From a virus: a DNA stretch of 23,507 nt. This document shows, piece by piece, positions 8,147 to 14,597 of this stretch. Location: the IMG/VR virus record IMGVR_UViG_3300036985_001084, positions 1 to 23,507 of that record; one strand, given 5' to 3'. Below the pieces are notes generated by a model. It did not search any database. It was not told where the DNA came from and worked only from the letters and a program-made list of their open reading frames with translations. Position numbers and translations under genes: made by a program. How positions within the stretch are numbered: position 1 is the first letter of the stretch; every line of letters begins with the position of its first letter.

Positions 8147-8631
8147 TGGATTGGCTTAAACAGATTGCACCGACGATTGCTACCGCACTTGGTGGCCCCC
8201 TGGCTGGAATGGCGGTAAGCGCCATTTCCAAAGCCATTGGCGTTGACCCTGAAAAGGTTGGCGACCTGATCTCCAGCAATAAATTGTCTGCTGAACAGAT
8301 TGCCCAGGTCAAACTAGCCGAGATTGAACTGCAAAAACAGGCGCAAGAACTTGGCCTTAATTTTGAAAAGCTGGAAGTTGAAGACCGCAAGAGCGCTAGG
8401 GATATGCAGTCAGTTACTAGGTCAGTGATGCCGCCAATACTGGCTGCTGCTGTAACTATTGGATTTTTTACCATCATGATTATGATGTTTTTCAACAAGA
8501 TCGACTCTAGCAACCCGGCTATCCTGATGATGCTGGGCAGTTTAGGCACAGCCTGGACGGGCATCATTGCTTATTATTTTGGCAGCAGCGCCGGGAGCCA
8601 AGCCAAGACTGATTTGCTAAGTAAAAAATGA
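8146..8631 (+). CDS. Holin, GTA-type (GTA_holin_3TM-like), 161 aa
   Basis: Matches by eye the family of phage and gene-transfer-agent holins: a glycine/alanine-rich hydrophobic N-terminus (about 8-32), a charged helical middle (36-90, including EDRKSARDMQ), then two strong membrane spans (about 97-116 and 125-146) ending in GSLGTAWTGIIAYYFGSSAGS, which is the family hallmark. Holins collect in the inner membrane and open it at a set time, releasing the endolysin. GGAG precedes the start by 5 bases; the ATG overlaps the previous stop by one base (TAATG), and the endolysin ATG overlaps this stop (ATGA). This context supports a lysis-timing role. Confidence 0.85.
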   Translation: MDWLKQIAPTIATALGGPLAGMAVSAISKAIGVDPEKVGDLISSNKLSAEQIAQVKLAEIELQKQAQELGLNFEKLEVEDRKSARDMQSVTRSVMPPILAAAVTIGFFTIMIMMFFNKIDSSNPAILMMLGSLGTAWTGIIAYYFGSSAGSQAKTDLLSKK

Positions 8632-9050
8632 CCCCGCATTTCACGCTTGCCGAGTTGACAATGACAAGCCATAGGCAGTTTGACAACACGCCAAACGCTG
8701 CTGAGTTAGCAAACCTGACCCGACTAGCACAGTTTCTGGAGTTGGTAAAAGCCAAGCTGGATGGCAAGCCGATTATGGTGAACTCGGCCTTTCGGTCTAA
8801 GCAGGTGAATGACTCCGTGGGCAGTAAAGACACCTCTCAGCACCGGCTAGGCTGCGCTGCTGACATTCGTGTACCCGGCATGACGCCTGACCAAGTTGTA
8901 CGCGCTATCATGAGCCACGGGCTGTACTTTGACCAGATCATCAGAGAGTTTGACGCCTGGACGCACATCAGTATCCCAAACACCGCAGCCCTGTTACCCC
9001 GGCGTCAGGCGCTCATTATCGACAAGCTAGGAACTAGACCCTTTGTTTAG
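8628..9050 (+). CDS. Endolysin, M15 family peptidase (Peptidase_M15_3-like), 140 aa
   Basis: Zinc-dependent peptidase that would cut the peptide part of peptidoglycan. The N-terminus has the typical PHFTLAELT opening. Zinc ligands appear as H72 and D79 in SQHRLGCAADI and H113 in WTHIS, and E107 in IIREFDAW is in the position of the catalytic glutamate. NSAFRS (52-57) is the usual conserved arginine segment. Length fits a stand-alone catalytic domain without a cell-wall binding module, as expected for Gram-negative hosts. There is no signal peptide, so release depends on the holin encoded just upstream (ATGA overlap). The 3' end overlaps a leftward gene by 24 bases. Confidence 0.9.
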   Translation: MTPHFTLAELTMTSHRQFDNTPNAAELANLTRLAQFLELVKAKLDGKPIMVNSAFRSKQVNDSVGSKDTSQHRLGCAADIRVPGMTPDQVVRAIMSHGLYFDQIIREFDAWTHISIPNTAALLPRRQALIIDKLGTRPFV

Positions 9051-9191
9051 CGCCCGGTACGCCTCAATCGCATCCTTGAGGTCGCCCCGCAACTGCTCTA
9101 GCTGGTCTTGCTGCTTTTGCATCCGCAGGTAAGCCTCAAGCGCAAACTTGTCCAGTACGGCTCTGTCCCAGGTGTTGAATGTAGGGGTCAT
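9027..9191 (-). CDS. Small hypothetical protein, 54 aa
   Basis: Last gene of the leftward cluster: ATG at 9191-9189, stop at 9029-9027. The predicted protein begins MTPTFNTWDRAVLDKFALEAY and continues as a charged amphipathic helix rich in Gln, Leu and Glu (KQQDQLEQLRGDLKDAIEAYRAL), probably a coiled coil. It has no known motif. The start overlaps the upstream stop (ATGA), which supports a real, coupled gene. Its last 24 bases overlap, tail to tail, the end of the endolysin gene. Function unknown. Confidence 0.65.
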   Translation of the reverse strand: MTPTFNTWDRAVLDKFALEAYLRMQKQQDQLEQLRGDLKDAIEAYRALNKGSSS

Positions 9192-9406
9192 GGGTGTGGG
9201 CAATCTTCTGGGACAAAAGCCAAACAGTGGACGGCGGTGTACTTGCCTGTAGTCTTGACCCAGCGGTCGATATAGGTGTCGGGCATCAAGGCCAAGGAAC
9301 GACTGACGCCTGTCGGCGTAACCTTCAGCGCAAGCGCAAGTTCCAGGGCAGTCATGCCATCTGGCGCTTGGGCCAGAACGTCCCTAATCTTTTCTGAAAT
9401 TACCAC
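9188..9406 (-). CDS. Small helix-turn-helix protein, 72 aa
   Basis: GTG start at 9406, with GAGG seven bases upstream; an in-frame stop lies just before it, so no longer form exists. Residues 4-45 (KIRDVLAQAPDGMTALELALALKVTPTGVSRSLALM) look like a winged-helix/HTH domain of the kind found in small DNA-binding regulators. DTYIDRWVKTTGKYTAVHCL would then form the wing. It probably binds DNA, possibly to control phage genes, though its targets are unknown. It overlaps both neighbours by a few bases. Confidence 0.7.
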   Translation of the reverse strand: MVISEKIRDVLAQAPDGMTALELALALKVTPTGVSRSLALMPDTYIDRWVKTTGKYTAVHCLAFVPEDCPHP

Positions 9407-9495
9407 GGTGCATCCTCAAAGTTGGCAGGGTTGAATGGGATAGGTTTGCTTGGTTGCGCTGGCGGCAACTCGGTTGGAAAAGGCCAGTTATTCAT
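9400..9495 (-). CDS. Proline-rich micro-protein, 31 aa
   Basis: ATG at 9495-9493, TAA at 9402-9400. The peptide is MNNWPFPTELPPAQPSKPIP followed by FNPANFEDAPW. Eight of 31 residues are proline, so it is unlikely to fold on its own. It fills exactly the gap between two real genes, with overlaps of 8 and 7 bases, which is the main argument that it is translated. It could also be noncoding spacer. Function unknown. Confidence 0.45.
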   Translation of the reverse strand: MNNWPFPTELPPAQPSKPIPFNPANFEDAPW

Positions 9496-9670
9496 TGTTG
9501 CGTTCCGCTGCAAAGTGGTCAGCTAGTTCCCGCGCCCGGTGTTTGTTGATGCCTTCTCGGACTAAGCTGGCGACAATCATGTCGCGCCACGGCGTTGGCT
9601 CTTTGCTCTGATGGCTTTGGCGCAAAGCCTCTGCCTCAATTCGCCGAAACTCGTCTTCCTCTGTATTCAT
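9488..9670 (-). CDS. Small charged hypothetical protein, 60 aa
   Basis: I choose ATG 9670, which forms an ATGA overlap with the upstream gene and is preceded by a GGGGGG tract at about 6 bases; a longer in-frame version from 9736 would run back through that gene. The protein (MNTEEDEFRRIEAEALRQSH...) is strongly charged and helical. Its C-terminal part (WRDMIVASLVREGINKHRARELADHFAAE) could be a small helical domain. No homologue is recognised. Confidence 0.6.
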   Translation of the reverse strand: MNTEEDEFRRIEAEALRQSHQSKEPTPWRDMIVASLVREGINKHRARELADHFAAERNNE

Positions 9671-9789
9671 AGCACCCCCCACAAGAATCCCGCCAGCCCC
9701 GCAACGCCAACCAGGGCAAACAGCCCCAGGATGCAAGTTGCAATTACAAACATGAGGTTTGCCAATTCGTAGTCATCATCATCGTTCAT
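9667..9789 (-). CDS. Single-span membrane micro-protein, 40 aa
   Basis: ATG at 9789-9787, TGA at 9669-9667. The N-terminus is acidic (MNDDDDYELAN), followed by a continuous hydrophobic stretch (about 12-40: LMFVIATCILGLFALVGVAG and on to LWGVL). This would place a short acidic tail on one side of the membrane. AAGG lies about 8 bases before the start. ATGA overlaps at both ends tie it to its neighbours. Function unknown. Confidence 0.6.
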   Translation of the reverse strand: MNDDDDYELANLMFVIATCILGLFALVGVAGLAGFLWGVL

Positions 9790-9995
9790 AGCGTCACCTT
9801 CCGAGTTTTAAAACCACGATGCGTGTAGCACTGCACCGACCCATCTGCCAACATCTTCCAGCCTGCGTTTTCTCCGCAGAGCTTTTGAATCTTCTCCTCT
9901 ACCGTATCCACTCTCGCATCATGCTCAGACGGGCCGTCGAGCAGGTAGGCCGTGGACATGACCAGGGCCACCAAAGCCGCAGCGACCCAGTTCAT
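9786..9995 (-). CDS. Membrane-anchored small protein with two cysteines, 69 aa
   Basis: ATG 9995 is preferred over an upstream in-frame ATG at 10052, because it overlaps the previous stop as ATGA. One N-terminal membrane span (about 2-19, NWVAAALVALVMSTAYLL) is followed by a charged helix and a small domain with C40 and C56 (KLCGENAGWKMLADGSVQCYTHRGFKT). The Cys pair could form a disulfide if that domain is periplasmic. I recall similar short proteins in other phages without a known function. The next gene downstream is also a membrane peptide. Confidence 0.65.
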   Translation of the reverse strand: MNWVAAALVALVMSTAYLLDGPSEHDARVDTVEEKIQKLCGENAGWKMLADGSVQCYTHRGFKTRKVTL

Positions 9996-10180
9996 GGTTG
10001 CCGCCCATGTTTTAAGATTTCCAGCCGTTCTCGGTTGGAACGTAGGGTGCAATAGCGTTGGTGGATACGCTCCAGCATGGTCACTCTACGGTGTTGGGTC
10101 TGCTCTTCATCCAGCAACGCCAGCAGGTCGGACTCACTGTAGTTGGGCAGGTCAGTTTGAAATTTTCGCCAAGTTATCAA
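9992..10180 (-). CDS. Small basic hypothetical protein, 62 aa
   Basis: Start is a TTG at 10180, with GGAG about 7 bases upstream; no ATG is available before residue 35. The protein reads MITWRKFQTDLPNYSESDLLALLDEEQ, then an Arg-rich helix (RRVTMLERIHQRYCTLRSNRERLEILKHG). Two helices with an acidic and a basic face suggest a small protein- or nucleic-acid-binding module. Function unknown. It overlaps the upstream gene by 29 bases and the downstream gene by 4. Confidence 0.6.
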   Translation of the reverse strand: MITWRKFQTDLPNYSESDLLALLDEEQTQHRRVTMLERIHQRYCTLRSNRERLEILKHGRQP

Positions 10181-10316
10181 TTCTCTTCTCCAGTTCGGCG
10201 ATGTGGGCCACCACCTTGTTGTAGGCCCGTGACGCGCTATTGTGCGTCCGAGTGCGGATCAAAAGTTCGGCCTGGGCTGCTTTGAGCCTAGCCCTGAGTT
10301 GTGTGATTCGGTTCAC
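10152..10316 (-). CDS. Small helical basic protein, 54 aa
   Basis: GTG start at 10316 overlaps the helicase stop (GTGA at 10316-10313), and the TGA is at 10154-10152. Sequence MNRITQLRARLKAAQAELLI, then RTRTHNSASRAYNKVVAHIAELEKRIDNL: two amphipathic helices with heptad spacing, probably a coiled coil. Translation is presumably coupled to the helicase. No known domain. Confidence 0.55.
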   Translation of the reverse strand: MNRITQLRARLKAAQAELLIRTRTHNSASRAYNKVVAHIAELEKRIDNLAKISN

Positions 10317-11614
10317 TTCAATGCCTCCAGTGCAATGTCAGAAATGGCGCGTTTGTCATGGAGCGCCGCCCATATCTTTTCGTCTACGGTCTTGTTCGCC
10401 ACCATGACGTAGCACCACACATCGTGCCGCTGGCCGCTGCGGTGCAGGCGCCCGATGGTCTGCTCGTACAGTTCCAGCGACCAGGGCAAGGACAGGAAGA
10501 TGATCTTGCTGCCGCCGTGTTGCAGGTTGAGGCCGTGCCCGGCAGACTTAGGATGGGCCAGCAGCAGTTCGACCTTGCCAGCGTTCCAGCGTTCAATGGC
10601 GTCAGGCTCGTCCAGCGTCACAGCGCGAGGGTAGCGGCGCTTGAGTTCGGCCAACTCCTCCCGGTAGGTGTAGGCGACGATGGTGTTGGCGTGTTGGTTC
10701 TCGGCCAGCAGGTCGTCCAGGGCGTCAAACTTGGACGTGTCAAACCAGACGGTCGAGTCGCCGTACACGAACCCAGACGCCATCTGTTGCAGCTTGGCCG
10801 TGACCACGCCAGCGTTGACGGCCACAGCTTGGGCGTTGGGGAACTGGGCCACAAACTCCTTCTTCATCTGGTCGTAGGGCTGGCGGTTGACTAGGTCGAA
10901 CCGCACCGGCACAGTGTGCAACGGGGGCAGCTTGTCCTTGTACTCGCCCGGCTCCAGCACAAACGTGGCTGGCTTGATCCGCGCCATGACCTGCTCCAGC
11001 GCACCTGGGCGCGGCTCCCACTGATTGAAATCTTTGTTGACCAAGAAGAAGTACTGCTGCTGGAACGCGCCCTTGCTGCGGCCCAGCAGCGCCTGATCGA
11101 CGATCTTGCACTGGCCGAACACGTCCTCCAGGCCGTTGCTGGTAAAACTGCCGGTCAGACCCCAGCGGGTACGCACCTCGGTGATGACCTTGTTGAAAGC
11201 CTTGAATCTGGCGCCAGAGGGGTTCTTCAGCCGGGTCAACTCGTCGAACACGACGGCGTCAAAGCCCCACCATCTGCTCCAATGGTCGGCCAGCCATTGC
11301 AGGTTGTCGTAGTTGGTCACCACGATCTGGGCGTCTGACCCTTCAATCGCAGCCAGCCGCTGCTTGGGCGTCCCGACCGCCACCGACACTTCGCGGTACT
11401 CGGCCCACAGCTTGGCCTCGGTCGGCCAGACGCTGACGGCCACACGCAGCGGCGCCACCACTAGGAACCGGCCCACAAGACATTTGCTAATAAGTTCGTC
11501 CATAGCCGTCAGGGCGATGGCGGTCTTGCCTGCGCCGACCGGGGCGAGGATCATGGCCCGGTCGTTCTCGTACAGGAAGTCAACTGCCTGTTCTTGGTAT
11601 GGCCTCAGTTCCAT
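10313..11614 (-). CDS. SNF2-type helicase/ATPase, 433 aa
   Basis: Superfamily 2 helicase of the compact phage SNF2-like type. Motif I (Walker A) is APVGAGKT at 24-31. Motif II is VVFDEL at 121-126 (D124-E125, with L-T replacing the usual A-H/D). Motif III is LTGS (153-156), motif V SAGHGLNLQ (357-365), and motif VI QTIGRLHRSGQ (385-395), which is diagnostic of the SNF2 group. It would use ATP to move along or remodel double-stranded DNA, probably in phage replication, recombination or repair. No extra nuclease domain is fused. A VRR-NUC nuclease and a methyltransferase-like protein are encoded directly upstream in the same overlapping cassette. ATG 11614 lies inside the end of the upstream gene. 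Confidence 0.9.
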   Translation of the reverse strand: MELRPYQEQAVDFLYENDRAMILAPVGAGKTAIALTAMDELISKCLVGRFLVVAPLRVAVSVWPTEAKLWAEYREVSVAVGTPKQRLAAIEGSDAQIVVTNYDNLQWLADHWSRWWGFDAVVFDELTRLKNPSGARFKAFNKVITEVRTRWGLTGSFTSNGLEDVFGQCKIVDQALLGRSKGAFQQQYFFLVNKDFNQWEPRPGALEQVMARIKPATFVLEPGEYKDKLPPLHTVPVRFDLVNRQPYDQMKKEFVAQFPNAQAVAVNAGVVTAKLQQMASGFVYGDSTVWFDTSKFDALDDLLAENQHANTIVAYTYREELAELKRRYPRAVTLDEPDAIERWNAGKVELLLAHPKSAGHGLNLQHGGSKIIFLSLPWSLELYEQTIGRLHRSGQRHDVWCYVMVANKTVDEKIWAALHDKRAISDIALEALK

Positions 11615-12181
11615 TGTGTTGCCATTGCGTCAGCAATGCCTTGAAAAGTTGCGCTGCGAATTTTCCACCTGTCGGCGCTGGGCGGCAGGTTGTACCACTT
11701 GGGCAGGCTCTTGCCTGACTTCGTAATGTGCCGGGCGCCTTTGCCGACGATGCTGGTCGGCGTCAGGTGTGGCAGTCCTTTGAGCCACAGGCAGGTTGTT
11801 TTCGTGGCCTCATGTCCAAACATCCACGGTTGGATGATCTGGTCGGGCTTGCGGATGTGGCTGGAGATAATGCTGACCGGGTTCTCCAGCGCGATGCGCG
11901 GTATGGGCGCGTCCAGTAGCTGACGCACAAAAGCCAGGGCGTCAGTCTGTTCGGCCTGTTTGTTTTTGAACCACCGAGCGCCCGACACGGCCAAGTGCGT
12001 ACAGGGTGGGTGCGCCACCATCATGTCCCAATCATCTTTCAACACGTCCATTACATCCCCCTGGTAGTGTGGCCCCGGCGCGTCGGTCGGCAGCAGGTCG
12101 CATGACATTGCGTCGTGCCCCCCCCCGTATAAACGCATCACGCACAGACCCGCTGTATTCACACGCTATCAATATACGCAT
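11605..12181 (-). CDS. C5-cytosine methyltransferase-like protein, interrupted by a frameshift
   Basis: The frame that runs to the stop at 11605 encodes the family's body: AHPPCTHLAVSGARWF with the PPC catalytic loop (motif IV), ALENPVSIIS (motif VI-like ENP), and RSATFQGIADAM near the end. In that frame the N-terminus begins at a GTG (12162) and lacks motif I. A second frame, from ATG 12181, reads MRILIACEYSGSVRDAFIRG, the expected SAM-binding motif I, and would join the body at ...GGHDAMSCDLLP if the run of nine G (12126-12118 on this strand) had eight. So the gene is one base out of frame: a sequencing error, a real mutation, or a slippage site. At about 190 aa it is much shorter than full C5 methylases and has no obvious target-recognition domain. 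The 5' end overlaps the nuclease gene and the 3' end overlaps the helicase gene. Confidence 0.75.
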
Positions 12182-12422
12182 CAACCTGCTCCTTTGTCCA
12201 CAGCACACAGTACTGCTGGTTCAGCCGCGCCATGTCAGCGGCAAAGACTTTCTGTAGCGCAGACAGCCGACCGCCGAGGGTCTTGACTTCCACGAACCAC
12301 ACCACGCCGCCGGGCAGCACCACGATGCGGTCGGCTGCGCCGCCGTGGCCGCGCCACTTGTAAGCTACACCGCCCAGCGCCTTGACGCGCTTGACGAGGT
12401 AAGCTTCGATGTGTTTTTCCAT
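12159..12422 (-). CDS. VRR-NUC domain nuclease, 87 aa
   Basis: Stand-alone VRR-NUC protein of the PD-(D/E)xK superfamily. Visible catalytic positions are E6 in the first helix, D31 in GHGGAADRIVVLPGG, E45-V-K47 in WFVEVKT, and the conserved Q57 in GRLSALQK. Length is normal for the phage-type domain. Members cut structured or branched DNA and are often encoded near SNF2 helicases, as here. ATG 12422 is the first gene of the leftward transcript. I could not find a convincing ribosome-binding site or leftward promoter in the 97-base gap to the divergent gene. Confidence 0.88.
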   Translation of the reverse strand: MEKHIEAYLVKRVKALGGVAYKWRGHGGAADRIVVLPGGVVWFVEVKTLGGRLSALQKVFAADMARLNQQYCVLWTKEQVDAYIDSV

Positions 12423-12450
12423 GTGACTAACTTTATCACAGAAAAAAAGT

Positions 12451-12480
12451 TTGTGCAGCTTTATTTTTATGTGCTATGAT
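12451..12480 (+). promoter_or_regulatory. Rightward extended -10 promoter for the replication block
   Basis: TATGAT at 12475-12480 is preceded by TG at 12472-12473 (extended -10). A weak -35, TTGTGC at 12451-12456, sits 18 bases upstream, and an AT-rich tract TTTATTTTTATG (12460-12471) lies between. It would start transcription near 12487, about 33 bases before the first gene. Confidence 0.55.
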
Positions 12481-12519
12481 GGCCTCACCCAATCTCGGGT
12501 AACAACGAAAGTAGAGTCC

Positions 12520-12810
12520 ATGAAAAAAGTTATCAAGATGTATGTGTACTTCAGCAAGTACTCATTTGACAAGGTGGGGACGTTTGCCGCCTACAGCTTT
12601 CGCACACCAGACACGGCTAACCTGACCTTGGTTTGCGAACAAGACATTGAGTTCAACGTGCCCGAAAATTACGATCCCACCGCCCAGAAGATCGCCGCGC
12701 TGCAAGCCCAAAAAGCAAAGGCGCAAGAAGACTTCAACAACTCCGTGTTCCAAATCAACGAACTCATCAGCAAACTGCAAGCCCTGGAGTACAACAGTGA
12801 TCCACAGTAA
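12520..12810 (+). CDS. Hypothetical protein, 96 aa, first gene of the replication block
   Basis: ATG 12520 is chosen because an upstream in-frame start at 12451 lies within the promoter. The N-terminal half (MKKVIKMYVYFSKYSFDKVG to about residue 50) looks like a small beta-rich domain. The C-terminal half (IAALQAQKAKAQEDFNNSVFQINELISKLQAL) is a probable coiled coil. No motif is recognised. It precedes, and by 14 bases overlaps, the Cas4-like nuclease gene, so a replication or early role is likely but only inferred. Confidence 0.65.
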   Translation: MKKVIKMYVYFSKYSFDKVGTFAAYSFRTPDTANLTLVCEQDIEFNVPENYDPTAQKIAALQAQKAKAQEDFNNSVFQINELISKLQALEYNSDPQ

Positions 12811-13921
12811 GATCGTCGGCGGCTCGACCGCCAAGCGGGTCATCCACTGCCCCGGCAGTGTGGCCCTGGTCGCCAAAATGCCGCCACAGGTCGAGAACAA
12901 GTACATGGCCGATGGCACGGCCCTGCACTCTGCCGTTGACCTGCTGGTAAACGACGGTGACGCCAGCGCCTACAGCCTGCTGGGCAAGACCTTCAACGGC
13001 ATCGTGTTGGACGACGACCACTGCGAGAAGTTGAAGACGGCGCTGGCGCTGCTCGACGAGATCGACCCGTTGGAGCAGATGAACTTCAACACGGAGCAGC
13101 GGGTTGGCTTTGGCGATTTGCTGCCGGGCGTGTTTGGCTCGACCGACCTGATTGGCCGCATAGGCAACCGGGCCATCGTGCTGGATTGGAAGTTCGGCGA
13201 CGGTGTTGTGGTGACCGCCGAGGAGAACGAACAACTCATGTTCTACGCTGCTGCCGCTATGAGAACGCCTGAGTCATCGTGGGCGTTTGAGGGCGCGACC
13301 GAGGTGGAGTGCGTCATCATCCAGCCCCCGGCGGTGCGGCGCTGGGTGACCACGCCCGAGCGTATTCGGACGTTCGAACGTGATCTAGTGCAGGCCGTCA
13401 AGCAGTCGGCGCTGCCTGACGCGCAGTTGTCGGTGGGCGACCACTGCCGGTTCTGCCCGGCCAAGCCCATCTGCCCACAGATGACAGGCGCTGCCGACCG
13501 GGCGCTGGCGACTACGCTGGACAACCTCGACAAGGGCTTAATTAGCGACTACCTCAAGAACGCTGACCTTCTGGAGACTTGGATCACCAGCCTGCGTGAG
13601 TTGGCCCTGTCGATGCTGGAGTCCGGTGCTAGACTGCCAGATTACAAGCTGGTTGCCAAACGGGCAATCAGACAATGGACTGACGAGGACAAGGCCAAAG
13701 TCGCCCTGTTCGCGTTGGGCCTTGAAGAATCTGAAGTGATGGAGACATCCATACTGTCACCGGCCAAGGCTGAGAAGGCGCTCAAAAAGCGCAAGATCGC
13801 CTTGCCGACTGATTTGGTTGTCGCTGTCAGTTCGGGTAGTACCCTGGCAAGCGCAGACGACCCGCGCCCCGAGGTGCTTTTGTTGGGCAAACAACTTGCC
13901 CGTCTTTCTAAACTAAGTTAA
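12797..13921 (+). CDS. DUF2800-type Cas4/RecB-like nuclease, 374 aa
   Basis: GTG 12797, with GGAG at 12786-12789, gives MIHSKIVGGSTAKRVIHCPGS, the usual beginning of the family; the longer frame from 12647 is an overlap artefact. PD-(D/E)xK features: H44 in ADGTALH, D117 in GSTDLI, D130-W-K132 in VLDWKFG, and Q146/Y150 in EQLMFY. Four cysteines (C18, C217, C220, C226; HCRFCPAKPICP) are placed as in Cas4 and AddB, where they hold a 4Fe-4S cluster. The expected activity is a DNA exonuclease used in phage replication or recombination. The family commonly sits with a DNA polymerase A and primase, as here. Confidence 0.85.
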   Translation: MIHSKIVGGSTAKRVIHCPGSVALVAKMPPQVENKYMADGTALHSAVDLLVNDGDASAYSLLGKTFNGIVLDDDHCEKLKTALALLDEIDPLEQMNFNTEQRVGFGDLLPGVFGSTDLIGRIGNRAIVLDWKFGDGVVVTAEENEQLMFYAAAAMRTPESSWAFEGATEVECVIIQPPAVRRWVTTPERIRTFERDLVQAVKQSALPDAQLSVGDHCRFCPAKPICPQMTGAADRALATTLDNLDKGLISDYLKNADLLETWITSLRELALSMLESGARLPDYKLVAKRAIRQWTDEDKAKVALFALGLEESEVMETSILSPAKAEKALKKRKIALPTDLVVAVSSGSTLASADDPRPEVLLLGKQLARLSKLS

Positions 13922-13929
13922 GGTAAAAA

Positions 13930-14556
13930 ATGTCAAATCTTTCAGTGTTCTCCAAGGCTGGTCTGCCAGCTATCAGTACTCTCTCCTCCGCTCTCAAGAG
14001 CATCAGCGCAAGCGCAGGCCCGGTCGGTGTCGTTATCCTCAAAATGGATAAGGGCGGTCATTGGGTCTTTGGCGCAGACCAGACCGAGGTCGAGGACGAC
14101 TCGACCTGGGCCGTCAATCCCTTCAGCTTTGTCCACGGCTATATCGCCTGGGGTGACGGCGAGGTGCTTGGCGAGAAGATGGTTGCGGTGAGCCAGCCGC
14201 TGCCCGAGATCGACGATGCACCGCCCGGCGCCAAGAAGGGCTGGGAGCAGCAGATCGGCATGAGCCTTAAGTGCCTGACCGGCGACGATGCTGGCATGGA
14301 GGCGCGGTTTACGACCACTTCGGTGGGCGGCAAGCGCGGCGTCCAGACCATCGCCGCTGCGCTGGCCGAGCAGGTCGAGAAGGATCAGACCAAGCCCGTG
14401 CCGGTGGTCACGCTCAAGCGGGATCACTACCAGCACAAGTCCTACGGCAAGATTTACACGCCAATCTTTGAGGTTGTCGAGTGGATTAGTATGGAAGGTG
14501 AGCCAGAGCCAGAGGCGCCGCCAGCCGGGCGCCGTCGTCGCGTAGCGGCAGCGTAA
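13930..14556 (+). CDS. Conserved phage protein, candidate ssDNA-binding, 208 aa
   Basis: AGG at 13921-13923 precedes ATG 13930. Recognisable stretches are VILKMDKGGHWVFGADQTEVEDD, AVNPFSFVHGYIAWGDGEVLGEKM, GMEARFTTTSVGGKRGVQ and HYQHKSYGKIYTPIFEVVEW, which I recall as a conserved phage family without a proven function. A mixed beta core with aromatic residues, together with the position between a DUF2800 nuclease and DNA polymerase (where T7 gp2.5-like/DUF2815 binding proteins often sit), suggests single-stranded DNA binding. Against this, the C-terminus ends in a basic tail (GRRRRVAAA) after a Glu/Pro stretch, rather than the acidic tip of gp2.5. Confidence 0.6.
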   Translation: MSNLSVFSKAGLPAISTLSSALKSISASAGPVGVVILKMDKGGHWVFGADQTEVEDDSTWAVNPFSFVHGYIAWGDGEVLGEKMVAVSQPLPEIDDAPPGAKKGWEQQIGMSLKCLTGDDAGMEARFTTTSVGGKRGVQTIAAALAEQVEKDQTKPVPVVTLKRDHYQHKSYGKIYTPIFEVVEWISMEGEPEPEAPPAGRRRRVAAA

Positions 14557-14567
14557 GCCGTTTTCTG

Positions 14568-14591
14568 ATGCCCATTCTTGCGAGTGGGCAT
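14568..14591 (+). other. RNA hairpin just before the polymerase start
   Basis: Ten-base-pair stem ATGCCCATTC / GAGTGGGCAT (one G-U pair) closed by a TTGC tetraloop. No U tract follows, so it does not look like a terminator. It contains an alternative in-frame ATG (14568) in its 5' arm and ends 6 bases before the preferred ATG 14598, so it could affect translation or mRNA processing. Confidence 0.6.
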
Positions 14592-14597
14592 TGGAAA

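Noticed and set aside
12422-12440. TGTGA...TCACA inverted repeat like a CRP site in the divergent region
   Set aside because: The spacer is 9 bases rather than 6 and flanks do not match; may be chance.
12423-12519. Leftward promoter for the helicase/nuclease cluster
   Set aside because: TG-x-GATAAA near 12432-12440 is only a partial -10 and no -35 matches at 16-18 bases, so I do not claim it.
12647-12796. Upstream start for the DUF2800 nuclease
   Set aside because: The extra 50 residues are Lys/Pro/Ser-rich shadow of the 96-aa gene; GTG 12797 has GGAG and gives the family's N-terminus.
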